Shown here: positions 40,985 through 48,638 of the stretch, piece after piece
How the letters are laid out: every line of letters starts with the position of its first letter
How positions within the stretch are numbered: the first letter of the stretch is position 1
Origin: Prevotella sp.
GTDB taxonomy: Bacteria > Bacteroidota > Bacteroidia > Bacteroidales > Bacteroidaceae
Assembly (NCBI GenBank): GCA_017475265.1
Contig: JAFVFY010000001.1
Location: 28,825 to 92,824, forward strand
Length of the DNA: 64,000 nucleotides
Direction of reading: 5' to 3'
Program-made: the position numbers and the translations under genes
Notes under the pieces: model-generated
What the model saw: only the letters and a program-made list of their open reading frames with translations
Databases searched by the model: none
Told to the model about the DNA's origin: nothing

Positions 40985-43066
40985 TTACGCTTTCCGTGCT
41001 ATTGCATAGCAGCGTCGGCGATCGCCCTTTCCCTTCTGGAACAGGCTGTGTGCCAGGTGATTGCCCAACAGGGTGGCGTTCGACTGCGTCACCATATTGA
41101 GCTTCTGCTCCTTCTTCATCAGTTGCAAGATCTCCGTGGGGGTGAGCCACAGCACTTCATCGCCCGCCTGAGGACTGCGGAAGTGATCCTGGAAGATGCT
41201 CACCACGTTGGGCATCTCGTAGTAGTCACTGTTGCGCTCCTGTATGTGCCGCTCGCGCTCGCCGGTGAAGGCGTAGTCCTCGCCTTGAGCTATCTCGCTC
41301 ACTATCTGCGCATAGAGCTGACGGTAGTCGATGGCCTTCTCACCCGTGGTGTCGGTGTCAATGTTGCCTGTCACCTCCACCACCATGTATCGGCGGCTGC
41401 CCGTCTCGTCTTTCAGTGGCACCAGCGAGTTGGTGGTGGCGCAGAAGGCAGCATAGCGCTGCTGCTGCTCGAAGGTGGTGGAGTAGAGCTTGCGCTCCTT
41501 CACGTCGGTGCGCTGTATGAGGTGTTTCAGGAAGGCTGTCTGTGCCTTCGAGATTTGGTCGTACTCGTCGATGTTGATGAGCAGGAATCGGCTCAGTGCC
41601 CTGAGGGCCTCCTTCTTGTTCGTGAAGTCTATGCGGTCGATGTAAAAAGCCATCAGCTCGCGGGGCAGCAGCATCCGCATAAAGGTGGACTTGCGCGTGC
41701 CCTGCCCGCCGACGAGCATCAGCACCATCTGGGCGCCGTACATGGCATTCAGTCCTGTCTGCCACTGACTCACCATCGAGCGCATCCACACCTTGAAGTC
41801 GTCGCACCAGCCCGCCGTTGCCGTCGGCACGCGGTCGGCCAGCTCGCCCAGGCGGTCGCGGCCGTCCCAGCGGGGCAGTGCGTCGAGCCACTCACGCACG
41901 GGGTCGTAGGTCGTGATAAGATCGGTGTTGACGATGCGTTCCAGGTCCTGTGGCCACACCTTGATGCCCTCGCGGATAGCAGCGTTGTTGATGGTGTTGC
42001 GCACCTCGTCGGTCAGTGGCTTCCACCACAGCTGGTAGCGGTACTTCTCCTGCACCTCCAACTCGCCCGTCACCCTGTTACGGCGGAACATGTAGCGGCG
42101 CTTGAGGAAGCTCTCCATCAGCTGCTGGTGCATGAGCGAGCGCTCTATGGGGTTCTGTGTGCCGAGGCGGTGCTGGTTGTAGGCATTCTCGAACGTCGTG
42201 CGTACCAGCGTCTCCTTCAGGTAATTGTCGCCCAGGTCGAGCGTGAGCTTCGTGGCCAGCTCCTGGTCGATACCTGCCTGCCGGCATCCGACGGCCAGCC
42301 GCATCACGTAGTCCTCAGGCGACTGTCTAGTACTGAAGGCCAGTTCGCGGCACACGAAGTTGAACTTTGTGGCATCCATCTCGCGCCGCGTGTAGCCTGG
42401 CAGCACCTCCGCGTCGAGCGTCGCTTCACGGGGCTTGCTGACGATGGGGGCCGTCAGGTCAGTCAGCGGCTGCGTGGGCTGATCCATCAGCACGGGCTGT
42501 ACGGCGGTGTTGAAGAACACCTGCGGGTCGCTGCTGACGCGGAACCCCTCGGTGCCGTCGGGCATCACCTCCTCGGCCTTCACACCCGTCGAGGCCTGCG
42601 CATACTCTGCCGCCCGCCGGTAGGCATACTGTCTGAACAGGGCCACCTGTGCTGCGTCTTCGGGCAGACCGCCGCCTGTCAGTTCGTAGGACAGGAGCAC
42701 CTTCAGCGACTGACCGCTGCTGCCAATGAACGACAACAGGGTCTGCGGCCACAGATTCACGCGCTGGCGCAACCGCTCCAGCACGTCCCGGCCCTCCTTC
42801 ACGCGCAGCGACAGCAGCACCAAACCTGTGTAGGCCCCCTTCTCGCCCACGGAGGGGCAGACGTATGGCAGCTCCTCGGCAGCCTCGGGACCGCTCACCA
42901 TTCCACCCCGTGCGTTAATCCCGTCCAAGCCCCTCGCGGCCCGAACACGCTTATCATACCGTCCCGTGGCTGTCCAGCCGACCACTTCTCTCAGCGTTAC
43001 ATACTTCTCTTTCTGCTGCTGACGGTAGGAATACCTCATCAGCACCTTTGTCGTCTCTTCTATCAT
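40985..43066 (-). CDS. VapE/VirE-type primase-helicase-like protein
   Basis: A 693-residue protein. The N-terminal ~150 residues are the BT4734-like/VirE N-terminal domain (KVLMRYSYRQQQKEKYVTLR). The middle is helical, and the C-terminal half is a VapE/P4-type ATPase: Walker A LVGGQGTRKSTFMRML near residue 455, Walker B LLINIDEYDQI near residue 500, sensor CATTNS near residue 540. Such proteins accompany phage satellites and mobile islands and probably act in replication initiation. The stop codon abuts one 86-bp inverted repeat, and the start lies ~170 bases from the other. Confidence 0.85.
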   Translation of the reverse strand: MIEETTKVLMRYSYRQQQKEKYVTLREVVGWTATGRYDKRVRAARGLDGINARGGMVSGPEAAEELPYVCPSVGEKGAYTGLVLLSLRVKEGRDVLERLRQRVNLWPQTLLSFIGSSGQSLKVLLSYELTGGGLPEDAAQVALFRQYAYRRAAEYAQASTGVKAEEVMPDGTEGFRVSSDPQVFFNTAVQPVLMDQPTQPLTDLTAPIVSKPREATLDAEVLPGYTRREMDATKFNFVCRELAFSTRQSPEDYVMRLAVGCRQAGIDQELATKLTLDLGDNYLKETLVRTTFENAYNQHRLGTQNPIERSLMHQQLMESFLKRRYMFRRNRVTGELEVQEKYRYQLWWKPLTDEVRNTINNAAIREGIKVWPQDLERIVNTDLITTYDPVREWLDALPRWDGRDRLGELADRVPTATAGWCDDFKVWMRSMVSQWQTGLNAMYGAQMVLMLVGGQGTRKSTFMRMLLPRELMAFYIDRIDFTNKKEALRALSRFLLINIDEYDQISKAQTAFLKHLIQRTDVKERKLYSTTFEQQQRYAAFCATTNSLVPLKDETGSRRYMVVEVTGNIDTDTTGEKAIDYRQLYAQIVSEIAQGEDYAFTGERERHIQERNSDYYEMPNVVSIFQDHFRSPQAGDEVLWLTPTEILQLMKKEQKLNMVTQSNATLLGNHLAHSLFQKGKGDRRRCYAIARKA

Positions 43067-43125
43067 AGCCTCTCTTGTTCTTTATTCACGGTGTTTACAG
43101 CAAAAATCATGCCCGTTTGCATCTG

Positions 43126-43206
43126 AATTCTCGAGAGAATTGAGGCGTAAAGTGCCGCTTTACCCTTGCTAAAAGGCATTCTGACCGCTCAATTCTCTCG
43201 AGAATT
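43126..43206. repeat. Inverted repeat with nested palindromes in the vapE upstream region
   Basis: AATTCTCGAGAGAATTGAG (43126-43144) and its exact reverse complement (43188-43206). Each arm is nearly self-complementary around CTCGAG. Between them lies the hairpin GTAAAG-TGCCG-CTTTAC. It is a likely operator or replication-control site for vapE. Confidence 0.8.
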
Positions 43207-43234
43207 TATCTACGTCCGGCTTTCTTCCTATGCC

Positions 43235-43320
43235 ATCCTGTCACCCTTCTGTCACCCTTGTCACCCTCTGAAAAGGGTGCAAACGCCCTGTACATCGATG
43301 TTCTGTCACCCTGTCACCCT
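43235..43320. repeat. Right 86-bp inverted repeat bracketing vapE
   Basis: Inverted copy of 40899-40984 with five TGTCACCC octamers in the opposite orientation and only about six mismatches. An extra single GGGTGACA lies beyond it at 43371, inside a small frame. Confidence 0.92.
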
Positions 43321-43342
43321 ATTTGAAGAAAAATCCTATATA

Positions 43343-43417
43343 ATGGCGACAGTGAAAACCACTCCTGAAAGGGTGACAGAACATTGTCTGTCGCACCTTC
43401 GGCGCTCATTCTATTAA
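43343..43417 (+). other. Tiny open frame after the right vapE repeat
   Basis: ATG 43343 encodes a 24-residue peptide beginning MATVKTTPERVTEH. A similar start (MATKTTS) occurs at 45367 behind a promoter, so these may be related small-gene remnants. Coding status is uncertain. Confidence 0.25.
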
Positions 43418-43421
43418 CGGA

Positions 43422-43760
43422 ATGCCCTTTGCAGGGGGCCATGCCCTGCCAGTGCTCTCATCGCCCTTTTCACGCTTCTTTTTTGCGAACCACATCACCG
43501 AGACGGGCAAGCGTGCCCTGCTCGGTCGCATAAAGGATGACTTCGACATCGATGTGTGGGAGTACCTTCACGACTTCGGGAAGGTGGGGACGCAGCAGAA
43601 AGACCTCATCAACCTCTTCATGGAACAGAGGGGCATCCGGGAGGATGGCACATGCTGGGACTCCATCGCGAAGATCTACCAGAGGCAGCGCAACATCTAC
43701 CTGACAAGAAATCGCAGGAAAAGTTGCACGACTTCAAGGCGGTTTTCCGGGAAGATTTGA
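43422..43760 (+). pseudogene. Hypothetical accessory gene fragment, frameshifted
   Basis: The readable core (ETGKRALLGRIKDDFDIDVW; EYLHDFGKVGTQQKDLINLF; DSIAKIYQRQRNIYL) looks like genuine protein. Near 43700 the frame degenerates into an Arg/Ser-rich tail. The alternative frame there gives more natural sequence (KSQEKLHDFKAVFRED), which implies a frameshift. No family is recognised. The location between vapE and abiF suggests mobile-island cargo. Confidence 0.45.
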
Positions 43761-44181
43761 TTTGTTTGATTTGTTTGAAAGATTACATTCCGACGGACAT
43801 CTGCTACAGGGCTGTTGCCGGAATACCCGTCAAGCTCTCCGAGCAGCCCATCAGCATCAGCCTGGTCGATGTGGCCGTCTGCGAGATAGAGGAGCAGACG
43901 GACAACAACGTGCAGATGGAGAAGGTGAAGCTGACATTCTCCACCCTGCGTGAGCTGCCTACCCGCCAGAACATCGCCTTCGTCATCAGGACGGTGGACG
44001 GCAGCAAGTTCATCATCGGGTCAAAGGAGCGGCCCTATCCAACCGTCCGCTCGGCCTTTGGACGCTTGCAACAAGCAAGAAGGTCACGACAACCACAGGC
44101 CAGCCCGACGGCGACGCTTCCGTCAGAAAGTACGAGGTTTCCTATACGGCAAGGAAAGCACTCGCAGCTTTGAGTTCCTGA
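43757..44181 (+). pseudogene. Hypothetical accessory gene broken by a family E insertion
   Basis: Reading from a TTG near 43757 gives a plausible small protein (KDYIPTDICYRAVAGIPVKL; VDVAVCEIEEQTDNNVQM; FVIRTVDGSKFIIGSKERPY). At 44048 a 38-base family E element interrupts it. Skipping 44048-44085 restores a frame (PTVTTTGQPDGDASVRKY, then SYTARKALAAL) ending at TGA 44179. The insertion length is not a multiple of three, so the present product changes frame. Family unknown; it is likely phage- or island-derived. Confidence 0.55.
44048..44085. repeat. Family E element (copy 8) with 3-bp target duplication
   Basis: CGCTCGGCCTTTGGACG then the hairpin CTTGC-AACAA-GCAAG. GTC precedes the element (44045-44047) and ends it (44083-44085), consistent with a 3-bp target duplication. 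Removal restores the host frame. Confidence 0.8.
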
Positions 44182-44275
44182 CCTCCCTCACGCTCCTTTG
44201 GCGCCTCCTTAAAGGTGCGGTAAAGGACGTTTTCATATGAATTCACCCTATAAAGACAAATATTTTTCAAAATAA

Positions 44276-44306
44276 TTTGTCAGTTCAGAAAAATGTCGTA
44301 CCTTTG
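44276..44306 (+). promoter_or_regulatory. Promoter upstream of the small RNA and abiF-like gene (TTTG-N19-TACCTTTG)
   Basis: TTTG 44276-44279, 19 bases, TACCTTTG 44299-44306. An exact Bacteroidota promoter that lies well before the start codon at 44373, leaving room for a leader RNA. Confidence 0.85.
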
Positions 44307-44310
44307 CACC

Positions 44311-44367
44311 CAAGAGATCCCGGCACACTTCCCATAAGAACAGTGCAACACGCCGGGCCGTTTTTTT
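44311..44367 (+). ncRNA. Small terminated leader RNA before the abiF-like gene
   Basis: From the predicted start (~44311) the transcript contains CCCGGC (44319-44324) pairing with GCCGGG (44352-44357), an inner GCAC/GTGC stem, then seven U at 44361-44367, 5 bases before the ATG. It is therefore a ~57-nt RNA ending in an intrinsic terminator. By analogy with AbiF-family systems that carry an upstream antitoxin-like RNA, it may be a functional RNA rather than a passive leader (inference). Confidence 0.65.
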
Positions 44368-44372
44368 ATTAT

Positions 44373-45269
44373 ATGATTTACACAAAACAAGCCATTCCCC
44401 TTGCTCAGCAGATTCAGACGCTGAAACAGCGAGGGCTTCTTATTAAGGACGAGGCCGGCGCTGAGCGTACACTTGCCGTTATCGGATATTTCAGATTGGC
44501 CCAGTACTGGCGCGTCTTTGAGGCAGACAAAGTCAATCATGTGTTCAAGCCAAGAAGTACTTTCGAGAAAGTATTGCTGCTTTATGACTTTGACAGAGAA
44601 CTCAAGACGCTTGTTTTCTCCGCACTTCAGATAATCGAGGTGGCAATGAGGGCGAAGGTAATCTACCACTTCTCCATGAAACACGGTCCATTCTGGTTTA
44701 TGGACGACAGCCTGGCAGACAAGAAATCATCATTTGATGAGAACCTGGAGAACCTGAAATTTGAGGTGAGCCGCTCTTACGAGGATTTCATAAAACATCA
44801 TTTCGACAAATATGACGTTCCAAGCCTGCCTCCGGCATGGAAGACACTTGAAGTGGCTTCTTTTGGTACACTGTCGAAACTCTTCCGCAATTTCAATGAC
44901 CCGGAAGTGAAGAAACACGTCTCCGATGATTTCAACATACCTGCCTATAAGTTCCTACGCAGCTGGATGAAATGTCTGACCGTCGTCAGAAACAGCTGTG
45001 CTCACCATGCCCGCCTATGGAACCAGCGCTTTCCATTTGCCCCAAAGATGCCAAATAAGCGGATGCCTGCAGCCTGGATCAATCAGGAACCGACAGCGAC
45101 AAAAAGCCTCTATCCTCATCTGTGCTGCATGGTTTACTGGTTGAACAGCATCAATCAGGGGAACACATTCGTACATGACTTCAAACAACTCCTGAAAAAA
45201 TATCCTAATGTGGACCCGGCGGCCATGGGATTCACACGAGGCTGGGAGAATGTACCTCTCTGGCAATAG
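44373..45269 (+). CDS. abiF: Abi_2/AbiF-like abortive-infection protein (HEPN RNase fold)
   Basis: A 298-residue protein starting MIYTKQAIPLAQQI. Family features are GYFRLAQYWRVFE near residue 37, LYDFDRELKTLVFSALQIIE near residue 68 and the HEPN catalytic motif VRNSCAHHARLWN near residue 217 (R-N-x3-H). Abi_2 proteins provide phage exclusion through RNA cleavage. A longer frame upstream would run through the terminator stem, so ATG 44373 is preferred. Strong promoter and terminator-like stem lie directly upstream. The gene sits alone in the island. Confidence 0.85.
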   Translation: MIYTKQAIPLAQQIQTLKQRGLLIKDEAGAERTLAVIGYFRLAQYWRVFEADKVNHVFKPRSTFEKVLLLYDFDRELKTLVFSALQIIEVAMRAKVIYHFSMKHGPFWFMDDSLADKKSSFDENLENLKFEVSRSYEDFIKHHFDKYDVPSLPPAWKTLEVASFGTLSKLFRNFNDPEVKKHVSDDFNIPAYKFLRSWMKCLTVVRNSCAHHARLWNQRFPFAPKMPNKRMPAAWINQEPTATKSLYPHLCCMVYWLNSINQGNTFVHDFKQLLKKYPNVDPAAMGFTRGWENVPLWQ

Positions 45270-45335
45270 CTTCTGAATCTCATTCTGAATAATAGGCTCT
45301 AAAAGCACGTATTTTAGGGCCTATTACTATATATG

Positions 45336-45343
45336 TACCTTTG
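45336..45343 (+). promoter_or_regulatory. -7 box (TACCTTTG) before a small-gene remnant
   Basis: Exact TAnnTTTG, followed 23 bases later by ATGGCAACAAAGACC, the start of a small frame interrupted by a family E element at 45399. Confidence 0.5.
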
Positions 45344-45398
45344 CTGTCACAAACAATGATTGTTTATGGCAACAAAGACCACTTCAAACACCAGTTAC

Positions 45399-45435
45399 CC
45401 GCTCGGCCCTTGGGACGCTTGCCTTAGCAAGGACT
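45399..45435. repeat. Family E element (copy 6)
   Basis: CCGCTCGGCCCTTGGGACG then the hairpin CTTGC-CTTA-GCAAG. The stem matches copy 1 but the loop differs. Confidence 0.8.
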
Positions 45436-45624
45436 CCACCTGAAGGGCTTCGTCGGAGGATGATTGTAAGTTGCGTACTCCCGAAATTGATTCTAATTTA
45501 AGCCTTTATCAATACCCTTTATCATTCTGTAACAGAAAGTAAGAAAAGGAAGAAAACGCAGAAAGTGAAGAAATGAGCCAGTGCCAAGGCTTTCTTTGAC
45601 GCTATCCCGTAGAAGGAAGCCAGA

Positions 45625-45672
45625 GAAAAAAACATAATAGCCGCCCAAGGAATCCTCGGACGGCTATTATGT
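45625..45672 (-). terminator. Rho-independent terminator after the BspA-like pseudogene
   Basis: ACATAATAGCCG (45632-45643) and CGGCTATTATGT (45661-45672) form a perfect 12-bp stem. On the minus strand it is followed by a run of T (A tract 45625-45631 on the plus strand). Confidence 0.85.
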
Positions 45673-45686
45673 TGATATTTGGACTT

Positions 45687-47090
45687 CTACTCTTCAAGTG
45701 CTTCTTGTAGCCTCGCCCTCGCCGCCATCTCGCTGATGATAGTGGCAATGTCGGCCACATCGATGTGACCGTCGCCGTTCACGTCGCACTTTTTCACAGT
45801 GAACTTCATCGTGGCGGGCTTGGAGCGGTCGTAGCCCGGAGCGATGGCATAGACGGTGAGCGTGAAGGTGATGTCTTTGTTCTCTATCACCACTTCGCCG
45901 CCAGAGAACTCCTCAGATGTTGTAAGATAACTGGTGAACCCGCATCAGGTGTCTCGCACTCGAATGTCATCTTGTTGCCAGAGACCATGATGGTCGGAGT
46001 GGCGCAGTCACCATTAGGAGCAGGTGCGGGAATGTCGGGAACCACAATCTGGCAAGAGTCCTTGGCTTCGGGATTGTCATCGGACACCGCCATAATCCAT
46101 GTCTCACCAGCAGCCAATGCCTTTACCGTTCCCATGGAATCAACACTTGCGACTTCTTCATCCGCCGAACTCCAATTCACGGTTTTGTTGCCAGCCAACA
46201 ACGGGGCTATCTGGGCATATAGCCTTTCCGTCTCTCCAATCTTCAAGGTCAAGCTGTGCTTCTCCAGGGCCAAAGCCTCCACAGGCTGCATTACAGTAAC
46301 CTCGCAGGTCGCAGTATAGCCGCCATCTACTGATGTAGCGGTAATCGTGCAAGTACCATGGCCAATTCCTCTGATTTTTCCTTTATCATCGACAGTAGCC
46401 ACCAGTTCGTCATTTGTACTCCATGTTATCATTTCGTCACTTGTTCCAATAGGCAAAGTGTTTGCAATTAGAGTAGCCTCCGATTATTTCGCCTAAGTGT
46501 TCTACAGCAGGTGGAATGTTTATCTTTGATAAATTACTACCAGACAAACTACTAATATACTTCAGTGAATTCGGAAAAACGATTTCCTCAATCGGTGAGC
46601 CCTCTACCGAATAGTCATAATACACAACACCTTCTCTAAGAATCAAATGTTTGGCATCTATTTTCGGAAGGTATCCAGATAGCCTAAATACTGGAAATAA
46701 TTCACTCCCACATACCAAAGTATCCAATTTGACCCAATTAACGCAATTCTCCAATTTTGTTACAGATAATGGCAAAGACAAGAATTGAAGTTGGCAATCA
46801 GAAACGCCAAACATATCACCTGAGAGGTAGTTGCCTTCAATATCAACATTCTCCAGATTCAATCTTTCATTCAATTGATAGTTTTTAACGAGATTACCTA
46901 TTGTAGCCAAATCGGTACTATTAATCACTCCTGTCACAGTGAGGCTACGAATGTTTTGAGCCTCTGTTGGATTAATGTACGAAGCCAGCCAACCTGGGGT
47001 TTGGCAATCAATGGTTAGTGACGTTGCCTGTGAGAATACATTCGCACAGCAGCATAACATAAAACATAAGTAAAAGATTTTTTCCTTCAT
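45687..47090 (-). pseudogene. BspA-like surface protein with BIG_2 and dockerin-like domains, two frameshifts
   Basis: Three frames give one protein. Fragment 1 (47090-46437) has a signal peptide and LRR_5-like repeats (LSLPLSVTKLENCVNW; IEEIVFPNSLKYIS). Fragment 2 (from 46456) has two BIG_2 Ig-like repeats (MITWSTNDELVATVDDKGKI; VNWSSADEEVASVDSMGTV) and ATPTIMVSGNKMTFECET. Fragment 3 (to 45687) has a chitobiase-like C-terminal strand and a dockerin-like CDVNGDGHIDVADIATIISEM. Shifting frame near 46455 and again near 45930 (one base lost after GCGGG) restores continuity (TSYLTTSEEFSGGEV). Either true decay or assembly error is possible. A perfect terminator follows. Confidence 0.75.
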
Positions 47091-47335
47091 TGTGCTTTTA
47101 TTTTTTTGAATTGAATGTGCTTTGTACGTGAACGTCCGGTATTGATATATACATCAACAAATTGTTCGTTCAAATAAATCTCTACAGATTGTCCTTCATG
47201 TTTATGAATACATTCGATATAATCCACATGTCTATTTGCATCCCATTTTGCATTTAAGCCATCCTTCAATTTCAATTCTCCATTATTGAGAAGACGCTGG
47301 AATTGAGAAAAATCAATTTTGTTATTATCATCCAT
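47087..47335 (-). CDS. Small hypothetical protein upstream of the BspA-like pseudogene
   Basis: An 82-residue protein (MDDNNKIDFSQFQRLL...; YIECIHKHEGQSVEIYLN) with no signal peptide and no recognised family. Its stop overlaps the next gene's ATG by 4 bases, so the two were probably translated together. Confidence 0.45.
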   Translation of the reverse strand: MDDNNKIDFSQFQRLLNNGELKLKDGLNAKWDANRHVDYIECIHKHEGQSVEIYLNEQFVDVYINTGRSRTKHIQFKKIKAQ

Positions 47336-47779
47336 TAGTTTTTATATTGCCCTGTGACACCCAAGTTCAGGCTTTAATCTTTGACTTCTCGTAACCACAC
47401 AACGAAAGACATGGGTATCCACCTTCTGCTCGTCTGCTGGTTGAGGCCTACCACAGCCCACATTGGTTGACGAACAGAGTGATACCCACGAACGAATTGC
47501 TGATACACCCGAAAGTGTGCATTGAAGGCATGGATATCCTTCGCAGCACACAACGGGGATACGTATTCAGCATTCCCGTGGCATCAGACTCCGCAATGTC
47601 TTTGACCAATGCTTGAATGTGGTAATTTCAACCAGCCAATCGACAAAGCATCGTGTGACGCTTTTCCATTATGTAGAGCCTACCCGGTATTTTTCCCTCC
47701 CCGACGGGAGTCTTAACCGGTCAATGCGGTGCATAATTACACAATTTTCCTGAACCTCGCAAAAAAACTTGCCAAAAAA
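47336..47779. other. 444-bp stretch without recognised gene
   Basis: No convincing reading frame on either strand. A CTCCC-CGAC-GGGAG palindrome lies at about 47695-47710. The rest may be decayed mobile-element sequence, but no transposase motif can be read. Confidence 0.5.
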
Positions 47780-47811
47780 GTTGCGGGTATGAAAAATAAT
47801 GCCTATCATTG
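47780..47811 (+). promoter_or_regulatory. Promoter of the structured RNA (GTTG-N20-TATCATTG)
   Basis: TATCATTG at 47804-47811 differs from TAnnTTTG at one base. GTTG lies 20 bases upstream within AAAAAAGTTGCGGG, a context resembling strong Bacteroidota promoters. Confidence 0.6.
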
Positions 47812-47817
47812 CAGCGT

Positions 47818-47950
47818 CAGAATTAATTTCTGAGTGTCTGGGATAGTCCAGACGGGAGGCGAAAGCCTGCCCACACGCCGCTTTACGCGGGGAGTAAGAC
47901 ATCACCGCCCCTGCTCCAATTTAAAAGCTACCTCGGAAGGGATGGCTTTT
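47818..47950 (+). ncRNA. Structured small RNA with four hairpins and a GNRA-capped terminator
   Basis: After the promoter come GTCTGG-GATAGT-CCAGAC (47836-47853), GGGaGGC-GAAA-GCCtgCCC with a GNRA loop (47854-47872), CCGC-TTTAC-GCGG (47878-47890) and a terminator (47923-47950). There is no start codon with a credible protein in it. Family not recognised. It is convergent with the broken CdiA-like gene, so an antisense or antitoxin-type role is conceivable but unproven. Confidence 0.6.
47923..47950 (+). terminator. Terminator of the structured RNA, overlapping the convergent gene end
   Basis: AAAAGCTACCTC-GGAA-GGGATGGCTTTT: 12-position stem with one mismatch and a GNRA tetraloop, A-rich on one side and T-rich on the other, so it could serve both strands. 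Confidence 0.75.
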
Positions 47951-48498
47951 ATTGTTCATATAGTTTGCGGAACATCTTCACGAAAATGGGGTTCTGCGCA
48001 AAGCCACGCTTGACCACGATTTTCTTATTTCCCTTGAAAACCATCACTTCGCCAGCCATAAGGTTTTGCTCGAAATATTGTCTGATGTCAAGAGCGAGCA
48101 CTCGTGCATGATAGTTGCTACGTACATTGAGAAGAACGCAATTTGTCTGCCCGATAGACCCAAGAAACCTGTTTCCTGCGGAAGACTTTCCTATAATGGT
48201 CTTCACACATGCGGTAAATGTTTTTCTTCTTTAAAATGATGTCGGCAGACCGTGTGCCACTTGGATTGGGCAACAGGAATACTGTATATCCATGCTCCAC
48301 AGCTTTTCTGGCGGCATTGAGTAGGTTGTTGTAGTCGCAATCACGTTCGCCCCCACATACAAAAATATCATGCTCACCTTTCAGCGGGTAGAACTCGTTG
48401 CGCATCGCAATACGCTCCACTTGCCGGGCATAGTCTGCACCGCTAAGAGTGTGCAGCAGTGCCATTTCCTGGGTTATGTCGTTGCTATGTTCGCCCAT
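47949..48498 (-). pseudogene. CdiA C-terminal-like (tRNA nuclease type) protein, frameshifted
   Basis: The 5' part (ATG 48498; EHDIFVCGGERDCDYNNLLN; GYTVFLLPNPSGTRSADIIL; KKKNIYRM) and the 3' part in another frame (KTIIGKSSAGNRFLGSIGQT; VLLNVRSNYHARVLALDIRQ) join naturally if about one base is restored near 48207. The combined pattern resembles the CdiA_C/tRNase-like domain found at the ends of contact-dependent toxins and phage morphogenesis proteins. The frameshift cuts the domain in the middle, so it is probably inactive. The assignment is from memory of the family. Confidence 0.5.
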
Positions 48499-48528
48499 TC
48501 GAGAATGATAGTTTCCGTTTAGAGGTTG

Positions 48529-48560
48529 CAAAGGTAACACTTTTCTCCGACGTGGCCAAA
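48529..48560 (-). promoter_or_regulatory. Promoter of the CdiA-like gene (TTTG-N20-TACCTTTG)
   Basis: On the minus strand TTTG (48560-48557), 20 bases, TACCTTTG (48536-48529), 31 bases before ATG 48498. Confidence 0.75.
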
Positions 48561-48595
48561 TGTTGCATGTCTTTTTATTTCTGGTGACATCACTT

Positions 48596-48603
48596 TACCT
48601 TTG
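48596..48603 (+). promoter_or_regulatory. -7 box (TACCTTTG) of the DUF4248 remnant
   Basis: Exact TAnnTTTG 35 bases before ATG 48639. The -33 element is weak. Confidence 0.55.
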
Positions 48604-48638
48604 CCCCCACATTCTACACTCAAACACATTCTTATACC

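Larger units (their letters stand above)
45270..45624. other. Gene-poor stretch with a small-gene remnant
   Basis: It holds the promoter box at 45336, a 25-residue frame starting MATKTTSNTSY whose 3' part is family E sequence, and a lysine-rich run (SKKRKKTQKVKK) near 45540. No intact gene is recognisable. Confidence 0.45.

Noticed and set aside
41048-43126. A 692-codon open frame on the plus strand opposite vapE.
   Set aside because: Antisense shadow of a recognisable VapE protein, with abnormal composition rich in Leu, His and Val and no family signature.
40985-44181. A complete prophage.
   Set aside because: No capsid, portal, terminase, tail or integrase gene can be recognised. Only VapE, HU-like and unidentified small genes are present.
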